This document shows positions 11,431-24,915 of a stretch of 64,000 nucleotides of DNA, one piece after another (position 1 is the first letter of the stretch; every line of letters begins with the position of its first letter). The notes below the pieces were generated by a model. That model saw nothing but the letters and a program-made list of their open reading frames with translations, did no database searches and was not told where the DNA came from. The stretch lies in the NCBI GenBank assembly GCA_021029095.1, contig JAJOHG010000005.1:1116001-1180000 (forward strand), written 5' to 3'. The DNA comes from Phellopilus nigrolimitatus (lineage: Eukaryota; Basidiomycota; Agaricomycetes; Hymenochaetales; Hymenochaetaceae). The translations under genes were made by a program, and so were the position numbers.

Positions 11431-13607
11431 TGACGAAATGTAATGAAGTGAAGGACTTTGTGATTGCTTTGTTATGCTTTGGTTTGAGTCCTTGTCTTAC
11501 GCTAAGTAATGCGCGCTGTATTTATCTGCATCTTGCTATCCCAAACAAAAGTCCTTTTCTTTTACTCTACGTCTCAATTAGGATTTAGTTCATTCCATTT
11601 GCTTCGATTTTCTTTCAAGTCTTCGTGCCGTCGGTCGAGAACATCGACCATCAGGTTTAAGCATCTAGCTTCAGCGAGGAAGACCTTACTCTTGTAGAAG
11701 ATTTCGGCTGACTAGAAAAGTTATGGTAGGTAATCAGTCTGCGAGACAATTCAATTGTATCAGGCCATTCCTTAGTCTACGTCATGACTTCGTAGAGCAT
11801 CGCATTTGAGCTTATAACTCCCAGACATAACTTTTCAAAAGACAAAATTACATATATCTTTACATGTACCAGACTATCCGATTCCGAAGCGTTGAGGCTC
11901 GCGCCTGTTATTTTATCCAGTACGTTAGGCCTGAAAATGAGTTATTGTGACTCTTGCACGTGCTCATGTGACAACCGCGTCTGTGGCTCGGATCGATCCT
12001 CGCGAAAAACTCAGCGCATGATGATACTGTTATCGCATGGTATGAAAAGGCCGTGAATAAAGTATCGCGAGTAGTACTGGGTTCTTCAAATTTCAATTGA
12101 GTGACAAAGTACTATTTCTTCAAGTGGTCGTTGGGCGACGCAACTTCTAACATGCCTACTGAGGTTTCATTGGCTGAGAAGGAAGTGTAGATTTACCTTT
12201 CCCTTCCAGAGAAGTGCTGTCCGAATATCGGGAGCGCCAACCGGCCTCAGTTGAGTCGACCGGGGCCGAGAGGAAAGTATTCCCTCTTTAGTGATTCACG
12301 GTTGTTTCCTATCAAGCTTCTTACACTGCTCTTCACTTTCGGGCAGGCGAGACGATACCAAACACCTCATTTCTGCAGCACGCAGAGGCCCGCTGACTCG
12401 CAACTGACTAGTTGGTATCCTTCAGTCCTTATTGCAACTCTCGAATCGACTCGCGAGCTTCTCAAACGAAGCTTTCGTAAAAACTTTTGACTCTTCGCTT
12501 TCCCCATAGGAAACCCGAAGTATCTCTTTAGGATCCATTTTCGGTTTCATATCCTCCCGTAGGGTCATCTTCCTCACCCAATGCCAAATTGCATTGAACG
12601 AGTCCTTCTTACCGCATGTCCGCTCCGGCGCAACATGCTGCATGATTTGGTTTAAGCAGCGCGGCTCATAGTTTCTTGAAATTAGGGTGAAGAACGATTT
12701 TCCAGAATTCCAGCGTATGCGCAAGCGAGTGCCTGTCAGGCACTGCTTTCTGAAACTCATGCATGGATAAGCTCTTGAGAAGGTCATGTCCTTGATCGCT
12801 TACTTTTTCCTCCTTCCTTACAGCCATGCTACGATCAGTTTGTAAACGAGGGGAGAAGAGCGTCGCCTAGCATAATTGGCACTCAGTAAAACAAGTTAAG
12901 GTTGCGGTACCATGTGTATAAAGGTTTTAGTGGGACAAGAAGCTTGAACGTATTCATAGCGTCGTTTAATTGTTGACTATTTCTTGACCATAAGCTTGGA
13001 TGTATAAAGCCTTGACTGTGCCCTACAACTCCAAGAAGTCAGGCCTCTGATTTGCAAGAGGATTTATCTCGCCTGAGCCCACAATTTATGAGAAGTACGT
13101 CGGTGCGTCCTGAGACACGAACGTCAGCTGGGCAGAAGGTCGTTACGTTGGCGTAGAAACGTACTGTGCACCTGAGCAGAGAGCAGATTTTTCGTTTACT
13201 TGGTCCAGATCAGCCCAGGGGGCTTTCTTCTTTCCATTGTTCCTGGACAAAACCTCGGAATGTAGATTTATTTTTCAGACATTCTACGACGACTGAATCA
13301 ATTGAGTCAAGAACCTGACGAATAAACCTAGCTTTAAGAATAATATTCAGCCTCGCAACCTTGTGCCCTGGATTGATGAGGATCCTGTTCCGACTAACGA
13401 TGCAATGAAGAATATTCTTGATGGGACAAATTTAAAGTAACCTCTCCGATAAAGAACAAGTCAGAGGGTTGGAAACGAAGCTGAACAGAGTCGCGAGTAC
13501 AAGAGACATGTTTAGAATATATTGCTTACGTACATTTAGATTTAGTCGGGACGGTTATTCCGAGGATCGACATGAGATTTGAAAGCAACTTGTAACTGAC
13601 CGTCATC
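11431..13607. other. 2.2-kb gene-poor gap with possible coding relics
   Basis: No intact gene is visible. An open frame of 121 codons lies on the minus strand at 12422-12787, and its composition looks protein-like (for example WHWVRKMTLREDMKPKMDP), but it lacks neighbours that splice to it. On the plus strand a short open stretch at about 13323-13437 ends at a TAA. Neither matches a family I know. A perfect 17-bp palindrome with 8-bp arms, AGTGCCTG-T-CAGGCACT, lies at 12728-12744. The AT-rich composition contrasts with the flanking exons. Confidence 0.4.
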
Positions 13608-14290
13608 ATGCCAGCTGAAGTCTATAACGCAAACCCGACCGTCTTTGCAACTGCTAAGTCGTCAAAATCATCTTCGGTATCTCATTCACTATGGATGGAT
13701 GATTTGGACACGTTAGCTGGTGACGGTGATGAGGACGAGGTTGAGGTAATTGACTCCGATGAAATATTTGGTGGGCCTTTTGTTTTCCATAGCACTGAAG
13801 CCCAAAAGTTTTATACTCATGTCACAGACCACATCCGCTATATCTCGGATCCCGAGCACCCTCTGTCCCTGGAACAGCTCGCCGTCGTATCGGCGCCGCA
13901 AATAGGAGTGCGAGGAAACAATGTACTGGTCGAATTTACGCCGACCGTGCCGCATTGTGGTGCGTCGACACTCATCGGTGAGTTCACGTCACATTCTTTC
14001 AAATATGTGGAATAAGACTGATATTCCATAAGGCCTTTCAATTCGTGTAAGGCTGATGAGGACACTTCCACACCGCTTCAAGGTCGACATTCGCGTGAAG
14101 CCTGGATCGCACCAGAGTGAAACCGCATGTAAGCACCTATACAGTCACCCTTCCTCTTACAGATCACTCATGATATGTTTCAGTAAATAAGCAATTGAAC
14201 GATAAAGAGCGGGTAGCGGCCGCTCTGGAAAACAATGCTCTACTGGCTGTCGTCGAGCAGTGCCTGTCTACCGTCGGACAGAAGCATTGA
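13608..14290 (+). CDS. CIA2: CIA2/MIP18-family cytosolic iron-sulfur assembly factor
   Basis: Component of the CIA targeting complex, which delivers Fe-S clusters to cytosolic and nuclear apoproteins. Three exons, 13608-13977, 14033-14128 and 14184-14290, give 190 residues. An acidic N-tail leads into the DUF59/MIP18 core: [12 protein letters not shown], then [20 protein letters not shown] with the conserved reactive Cys, then [17 protein letters not shown], and the C-terminal [17 protein letters not shown]. Both introns are canonical (GTGAGT...AAG, GTAAGC...CAG) and preserve frame. The length and end (CLSTVGQKH) match the family. It is convergent with PAN2, 197 bp away. Confidence 0.95.
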
Positions 14291-14487
14291 TTTGTATGCC
14301 TTTCTCTGGAAATTGGCTACAGCGTAATATGTAAAATCACATGTATCCTTGGTTGCTGTATTTTTTTTTGTTTTTCCAACTTCTATATGAAAACAAGTTC
14401 TTCTACACGTAGAGATACACGAACATCTATTACAAGCACAACATTCAGAGCAAGATCGACAACACTAACAATACATATTGCTCTCCT

Positions 14488-17400
14488 CTACCGATGCGTC
14501 CTGCGCCAATTTTGCTGTAAAGGGCTTCCGGTGCCCATGGGATTCACACCGAAGCTGGGCTGTGTATGCCGCGGCATCTGTATGGTTTGACTATGTTGGG
14601 CAGCGCGGAAATCTGCGTTAAATGCCTGGAGCACGTTGTTCGGAAGTATGCCATAGGGATGGTGCATCGCGATTTGCGCCATGGGAGGTACGGCAGCGCT
14701 CTGGAGAGGCGCCGGCGTCGGCGGTGTGGGAAGTTGAGGCGGCTTCCAATTCTGATATGGATGAATATGAGTTGTTCAGTAAGCTATTTTTTGACTACCC
14801 ACATGTTGCTTGCCCTCCCGATAGAGCTCCTCTAGCTTCTCGTCCCAAACACCCTTCTCCTCGTATTCTTGGAACGCACGGAAAAGCAGCAACGCACACC
14901 GGGCGTCCTCAATGGAGTCGTGCTCCCCCGCTTGGATATTCTGCTTCAAGACTATCCACGAGAGGAAGCGTAAGGACAGCCGCCGTTGTCGAGGCTCGAT
15001 AAAATAGATGTCAACGGTGTCAAGCACACGGTCCGGAGGAACGAAGAGGTCTGTGAGACAGGAAAAGGGCAGATACAATGTTGGTTCTAAAAGCCGGATA
15101 TATAGCATGTCAACGCACTTATAATCCTGAAGTCCTTCTTCAGGCCGTGTCCAATGAAGACGCATCCAAGGTCCACGAGTAATCTGAGTTTTTTATATGC
15201 GACCTTTAAAGGCACGAGCGTATGTCTTGATAAGTGAGGATCGAGGTCTCCATCTGTAAACGTTTTTAAGCGTCATGTATACACCTTATATTTGTTTTGC
15301 TCAGACCTACATTTGATGCCAGAGTACTCTGTGAGATAATCCACGATCGCCTCGCTCGTGTGAATGTGATCGTCGATGAAGGGGACACCCAATTTTACCC
15401 CATCCGCTGCACGGAGCACGGAGACACGCGCGAGGCCTAAACGGGCAGGGCGAAGCACCTTTTTCGTACCGTCTGACCTGTACTCTGACTCTTCCTGATA
15501 GAATTCAATACATGAAAGCGAAAGGGAAGGGAGGATGCGCGAACCTGCTGCATAGAGACAAACTCTGCGTCGATCGCTACCATGGTCCCCGGCCGGGGAA
15601 GCTCGTCTACGCCTAGCAGTTCATGCTTAATGGAGGCATTATCGCGGACGCTAAAGGCAATAGAAATCAGCAAGCAATGCCCAATTTGTTCGGATGGAGG
15701 TGCTCACGGAGAAATATTTATGTCGCGACACAGAATGCTAAGATCAAGCTCCTGAGTGAGGTCTTTGTAGTTTAGCCTGTCGCGCATGTCTATCCTTTCG
15801 TAGTACAAAAGAGCCGGAACCTAGAAAGCCGAAATATTTTCGTTTAAATGTCATTTCATCTTAGTTGAGGTGGGCTAACCTTCCATGTGCCAGGGAATCC
15901 GAGTGCGTCATGTTCAGAGGCGTTCGTAACGACGAAGTCGTTAAAAACCATCCAGGGACTCCTCAACGAATGTCTTTCGGACTCCGGCACTATATCAAAA
16001 CTAAATTCAATAGAAGTTGAAACATGATGGGGCATACGGACCTTTGACAATTGAGACGAGATGCCCATACTTCTTTCCCTCGGGTACCACTTCGACAACC
16101 ATAGACTACGGCGGCAAGATCAACTTCAATTCTAGTTATCCAGCGCATCCTGAAACTTACGCGAAGCTCGTACTGCACAACATCAGCTTCATCGACACCG
16201 TCCACTTGTCCCCGAATTTCAATAAACGGCTGAACGAATGTACCTTGCCGGTGTCGTCCGTCGAGCCAAAGCCTATGCGAAGCAATCCCCGACTCGTAAA
16301 TCGACGTGTTGAGTGCTAGGATTGCCGGGAGGTCTTTGCTGGGGATGGACTTCCGGCTCTCGTTCGTCGAAAACTGCTTACAAAGCGGACAGGTCGCCTT
16401 ATATGCACTCCCACGGAATAAGGACTCGCGGACGATGTTTGTGAAGTCGGAAGAGGATGCGGGGCTGACGAGTCCCTATATCGCAAATAAAATCAACATT
16501 TTCAATTCGTGTAAACCGAGGTGCAAACGGACCGATTTCGGAAATATCAAATCAACGACGTGCGTCATGTTCTCCTTTTGTCTCCGGCCCTTACAGCTGC
16601 TACAATAAATGTTCGTTTTGGCGTCGAGTCCAAGAAGCTGGGTGACGGGCGCCGCGATCATGGAGGGCGCCGCGTTTTGTGAAGGAACAATAAGAGGGTT
16701 GCGCGGAAAGTTATTACCTTCCGAGCTGAGCTGGTCAAGCAGGAACCGATGAAAACCCTGGATTGTGTCGCTGTAGCTATGTATAGGTTTCCCAAAATCG
16801 ATGTGCGCGATTTGGTTGTGAGCTAAACGGTAATGTTATCAGTTAGCTGTCAAGTAATTTCTTCTCGATCTTACCTTGAGCAAGGGCGCCGACAGTCTTG
16901 CAGAAATTGCTTGCTTGGCAATTGACTCCCCGAGCATCTTTGAGCATGCGCATCGCGAAGCCTAGCTCGCAAAGGAAGCAATGCTCCCTATTACAGTTCG
17001 TCAAGATGTGTGACTCAGCAAGACGTCGTATCGGTAGGCAATAATGCAAGCTCTGAATGAGACAGTTCGTGTACGAATTCACAATGTGCGATTCAAGCCC
17101 GCTGTATTCTGTTTTGTTGTAAAACCTGCAAGGGGGAAGGGCTTGGTCAGCCCATTATTGGATTTCATCATTCGTCTGAAGCAACATACGCGAAGTCGAA
17201 GTCTTCTACACCGAACTTGGAGTACTGGATGACTACTTCGCGGAACGCACGCGGTATGTCCTCTGCACTCTCTAAAGTGTGCGTCTCTGGTTCCGACTGC
17301 GCATATTCTAAGAAATCCGCCTTCGATCTTCGATGAACCATAGCCTACCTGCTCAATACGCGGCCTCCCGCTCCTAAACCTAGCCATGTCTTTCTTTGGA

Positions 17401-18850
17401 CCCGTGTGAACCACATTGCGCCTTCCTTGCAGTTCCTTCGGCATAGTAGCGTACGCGACAAATTCGTTCACCTTCATCGTGTTCTCGATTTGCGAAGGAA
17501 TCTTGGCCGGAGGAGGATAAGATAGATTTGCAGGTAAGAATTTCGGAGTCCATGAGGAAAGGAGCAGCGTATCGTAGTATGGCATACCAATCGAATTCAA
17601 AGGTCTGTCGTGAGTAAGCAAATGTAAGAGGAGGGGGAAGTGAAGGGTTGCTTACGTTGAGTCTGTCCAAGTTATGTCAGGCAATGGTTCTGAGACGTCT
17701 GGCCACTCGACTGGCTGACCCTCGAAACCGTTGAATGGTAAGGAGCCCTCTTCGTCTGCCGCCGTCATCAGTTGTACATTTCCCTCACCATCTCCGAAAG
17801 CAAGGTACACTCCAGTCGCAGAGACAGCAACGGAGCTAACGTATGACGGTACGTCCAACTGCAGAAGTTACATTAGGAAATAAGACGCATACAATGAGTT
17901 TCAAGGCATGCCTGATAGAATTCTCCGCCGTCACCTGGGTTTGAGGTATCCACGATGTTCACCAGGCCTCTATTAGAAGTGACAACAACGCTTGAAGACC
18001 GCCGTGGGAGCGCATTAATAAAACCTGGCCCAGCAGAGAAGGAGACAGGCGGGAGGGCTTTAAAGCTGCGCAGGTCGTATACCTTGACGAGTGGTTCTGG
18101 GAAGGGGCGCGATTGTCTGTTCACGCATTGAACAACACATTTCCAAATGCATTCATAGCATATACGGACCTTTCACCCCAGCCAATCGTAAAGACGAGGT
18201 TTCCGCTAACCTCTAAGCCTTGTACACCCTTAAGATGCGCCTTCACGGATGCTTCAGAAAAATCTCCCTTCTTTCCTACACGAACGTCGTGCGTTCGCAG
18301 ATAGCCATCGGCCGAACCAGATAGTAGTAAGGTATGGGACGACGCAAGATGTGTGATGAGGGACGGAACAGGAGATTGTCTAACGAGTGAACCAGTTGAG
18401 CTGTTGACAAGAGCCAGTTCTGGGACGTTCGTCGATACTGCAAGGTTTGGAGATGCGCTTATAGCATTAGAGAACGTTGTTACGGCGTGCAGAGACCTGG
18501 AACATAGCAGTCATAAGTAGTGAGCGTCAGATGTGGTTTTAGCAAAACGCTCACCGGTAGAACCATTTGTTCAATCCTCCTTTACTCCACGACCCAACAC
18601 CGCTCCCGGCACTCCCAAGTGCCCTCACATATTGGTCTCCAACGAGTATTTTCTTCACGGCGAGATCGCCGCCAACGGGGAAAGAGACGCCGCGCGCGCC
18701 TTGGGTGCCGTAGAATGCGACCACGCTGCCTGCATTGTTGCCAGTCCACAAGACGTCCGACACGGGATCGAACGCTAAAGAAGTGATGGGTTGCGCATAG
18801 ATGTCGCTCTGGGTGGCTATAGGGGCGATTGGGCGGTACGTCGACGACAT
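14488..18850 (-). CDS. PAN2: PAN2, catalytic subunit of the PAN2-PAN3 poly(A) nuclease
   Basis: Cytoplasmic deadenylase that trims mRNA poly(A) tails together with PAN3. The N-terminal WD40-like region covers about 17.6-18.85 kb (starting [10 protein letters not shown], with [20 protein letters not shown]). A linker with YDTLLLSSW follows. Next is the UCH/USP-like pseudo-deubiquitinase, whose active-site segment reads [14 protein letters not shown], with Ser at the usual catalytic Cys position. A Cys-rich zinc segment lies near 16.6 kb (CSSCKGRR). The DEDDh exonuclease has [21 protein letters not shown] and [14 protein letters not shown], carrying the acidic residues and His. The Pro/Gln-rich tail ends at TAG 14488-14490. 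The start at 18850 leaves 129 bp to the divergent TBC gene. Several introns were checked, including the last (ending CATATCAG). Confidence 0.95.
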
Positions 18851-18979
18851 CGCCCGGTGCGACAGAGCTCGACGCCGACGACGCGTCTTGGACGCTGATC
18901 ACGCCAAACAAGGTCCTAATGCGGTTCTCAGCCTTTGAGATTTCGTGCCCATGACGCCTCCCGCAGCTTGTAATCTACG
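18851..18979. promoter_or_regulatory. Bidirectional PAN2/TBC-GAP promoter
   Basis: A 129-bp gap between divergent start codons must contain both core promoters. I see no E-box or obvious TATA element in it. Confidence 0.4.
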
Positions 18980-21796
18980 ATGACAGACCGCTGGATGAGG
19001 CCGGAGCCTCAAGATATTGTGTACGCTCTCTGCTGTTGCCTTGAAAATACAATTTGTGACTTGCTCTCGGTCTGCTTAGTGCAGCGTACAACCGCCTCTT
19101 TCGTTCTTCGGCCCCGCTGTCCAAGCTCAAGGATGCTGCTTTCGGAGGTCGTCTGTTCTCCAGCACGACAGACCGAGATGCGTCAGGCGTGGCAGGGAGA
19201 AGTATGGCTTGGAAGGTGCTTTGCTATTTTCTGCTGTGTACGATAGACATGATTGAACTGGACGCATTTGCCGCAGCTGTTCTTGATTCCCACTGTTCCA
19301 TTGACGCCTCCTGCGAGTCAGACGACTGCGAAGCCGCCTTTAGATGCACTGAAAGCTTTAAGGAGGGAATATACTTCGTTGCTGTTGGAGAAAATGCGCG
19401 CCCCAGACGGTAGTTATGAAGAAGGCTTCACCGTCCCTGGTACAACCGAACCTCCGCGGTCCAGCGACGAGACGTTTGTGAATTTACAACGCAATAATCC
19501 ACTCAGCCTCCACGAAGATGTAAGAAATCTTTCGAGATTGTAACTTCTAGGCTGAGTTTTATATATATAGAATCCTTGGAAGGAATGGTTTGCCGCTGTG
19601 GAGTTGCGGAAGACTATCCGTCAAGATGTTGAGAGGACGTGAGTCTCTTTCGTACCCGAAAGGTTGAGCGTTATCGTGACTATTCAACCTTTTCCAGATT
19701 CCCCGACATCGATTACTTTCGGGATTTCGAAGTGCAAGCTCAGCTCACGTACATATTATTCGTATACTCTGTTATGCACCCAGATATTGGTTATCGGCAG
19801 GGCATGCATGAGCTTCTCGCACCTCTCTTATATGCACTCGATTACGACTCTTTACCTCCAGGCACGGAATTTGACTCCGACATCGAGGATTTCTGCTCGC
19901 GTCCTTGGATTGCTGCGGACGCCTGGGCGCTTTTCGGCGTGGTTATGGAAGGTGTCAGCTCGTGGTATGAATGGCGAGAGCCAACAGCACCGTCTCTTCC
20001 GTCTCCGCTGAAGGCACAATTCCACCACGGTGCTCAAGAAGGGCGGGTAGAACTCAAACCATACGTCGCGCCCATTGTACTCGCATGCCAAAAACTGCAA
20101 GCTGAGATGCTGAAAGCTACTGACCCGATGCTGTGGCAAGGCATGCAGAAAGCTGGTATTGAACCCCAAATTTACTGGAATGCAAGTTATTTTAGGAATT
20201 ACATGCTGTATTCAAGCTAAACCTTTTTTTTCTTCAGTCGTTGGCTACGTTTACTATTCACACGGGAGTTCAGCCTCCCAGATGCCATGATTCTCTGGGA
20301 TGGTATCTTTTCTTACGAAAACACTTTTCAGCTGGTTCGGTGGATTTGCGTAGCTATGCTTATCCGCATTAGAAACTATCGTATGTCTTTAAAACTTGAT
20401 TTTATGCCGGCGTGTTAATAAATCTTATCAGTCATACCCGCCGACTACAGCGGTCAGCTTACCTCCCTTCTTAGATACCCTTCTCCCCCAGGTGACATAG
20501 ACCGATCCTGTCCGCACCACACTGTTCTCCTCCTCCGTCAAGCCTTCGCCCTTTACACAGTCTCCGAATCCGTCTGCCGGCGCATCCATAGCAATCGAGA
20601 ATAGAAACCTACTGCATATACCGCTTGAAGTCCCCGAACCTGAAATTTCGCCCACAAGAACACGGAGACCTAATCAACAAGCAGAAAGACCTAGTCTGAG
20701 GAGTCGAGCGAGCACAGATGCTCCCCGTGCTGGGCCTAGTAGAGAAGCGCAGCGGAATCGTCCGTCACAGCAGTCTTTACAGATAGGCTTACCAGAGCTG
20801 TTTGCGCGCGGATTGATCGAGAAGGGAGAAAGCTTGGGAATCAACAAAACAGTCATGAGTGCTGTTTCAGAAATCCGTGTATGTTTTCTATTCTTACTAC
20901 TATGCGCAGGCAGCTTAATTTTAATTTTATATCGTAGAAAAATATTCCCGAGCTGGCTAATCAGCTTATGCGGACTCCTCCACCGGATTCTGCTCCCTAC
21001 AGCTCCTTTCCCCTCGTTAGCGAAAAGCCACCCGAAGAAAGGCCGCCGTGGGAGCATCGTACACGTTTCGAGATGGAGCGCGAAGTTGCTAGTCTGCGCT
21101 CACTACAGAAGCGACTGGGCGACGCGGTCGGTCCTAGCGGTTGATGCACTCCTACAAGATGAAGGCGAGAACCGGGATGCGGATGCGCTGAAGATAATCA
21201 GAGAGCGGAAACGCGAGGCGGTCGAAAGCCTCGCGCACGTGCGAGATCTGCTGAAAGGATCGGCAAAGGAGATTGACGAGGAGCGGCTGTATGGAGAGGA
21301 GGAATACAGACGGAGAAGGCAAGCCTTATCTGTGCAGCATACGGCGGAAGCGAAGGAATTACCTTCATCGCCGCCGCGACCACCAGAACCTGCTGCAGCT
21401 CCGCGAGCGCCTACTGAACACCATAGGCAACAGTCGTCACCGCCGACGAAGAGCTCGCATCCCTTGTCCTCTGTTCCGCGCGCTTCTCCCGTCCTCCGTT
21501 CTCCCCCAGAGCCTTTTTCGGCTAGACGCGTCGGCCAAGCTGCAACACTCCCGCGTCAAGCGGGCTCGCCGCCGCCATTGGACACTTTCCAGGCTCCTTG
21601 GAACTATACGCGATCGAATTTCACTGCGCCGTCACTGGACGACGCGGTTCTCCCTCGTCCGCCACCACGGACATCTCAGACTGGATTACTCCGCCCCGAC
21701 GGTCCAGCGACCCCGTCATCAGCACACACCGGTCAGGCTCCGCCGCCCCGTCAGAGGAAGGCGAGCACCGATCCTCTCGGTGCAATCCCTCCATAA
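18980..21796 (+). CDS. TBC1D5-like Rab GTPase-activating protein
   Basis: The TBC domain stimulates GTP hydrolysis on Rab GTPases; TBC1D5 relatives act in endosomal retromer traffic and autophagy. The start at 18980 is supported by a phase-2 intron (GTACGC...CTTAG) joining to AAYNRLFRSSAPLSKLKDAA. Domain landmarks are RSMAWKLFL, NPLSLHEDNPWKEWF, RKTIRQDVERTFPDIDYF (arginine finger region), YRQGMHELLAPLLYALDYD (glutamine finger in the YRQGMHE motif), and RWLRLLFTREFSLPDAMILWDG. After the domain come charged helix and a long Pro/Ser-rich tail, ending at TAA 21794-21796. The exon junction near 20178-20238 does not resolve to a canonical, in-phase donor: only GC or out-of-phase GT candidates are present. 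The family is clear; the specific Rab target is not. Confidence 0.88.
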
Positions 21797-22093
21797 GTCT
21801 TGCTGGTGCAGGTGAAGTGCTCCTAGTAATATTGAACTTGCTAGATGTATCTGTAGACGGACATTGGAATATTCTACGATATAAATGACCTTGAGTGTAT
21901 CACAACGGATTTCGTACTCAGTATTTGTAGAGCTTTTAACTTTCCGGTTTTCTCCTAAAGAGGGTAATAAATGGTACGTGATTGGCAGCGGGGCAAAATG
22001 GCGACGGCTGTACCCGGTCGATGTATACTTAGCAACTTTCAGTTTCGGTCACGGACAGCTGCAGTCTCTTTCCTCAGTCGCCTCGTCGCCGCC
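21797..22093 (+). promoter_or_regulatory. SDH1 promoter region with an inverted CCAAT box
   Basis: This 297-bp gap lies upstream of the succinate dehydrogenase start codon. It contains ATTGG at 21981-21985 (CCAAT on the other strand), about 110 bp before the ATG. The HAP/CBF complex that activates fungal respiratory genes binds CCAAT. Its action here is inferred. Confidence 0.45.
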
Positions 22094-24694
<2,601 letters not shown>

Positions 24695-24915
24695 GGGGTC
24701 CAAGAGGGTCAGAGACGGTTCTTTACTTTTCCTTCCTCTAAGAGATCGATGAAAAAGACTGCAAGCATGTATGTAGAAGGCTAATATTTTCTTCACATCT
24801 GTGATTGCGCGTAAGTACTCAGCAGAGGAGAGACCTTTCTGAGAAAGGGAAAGAAGATTCACTGAATCTCGTGAAACGTGACACTTGTGACTACCCATCC
24901 TTGCTCTCGACCACC

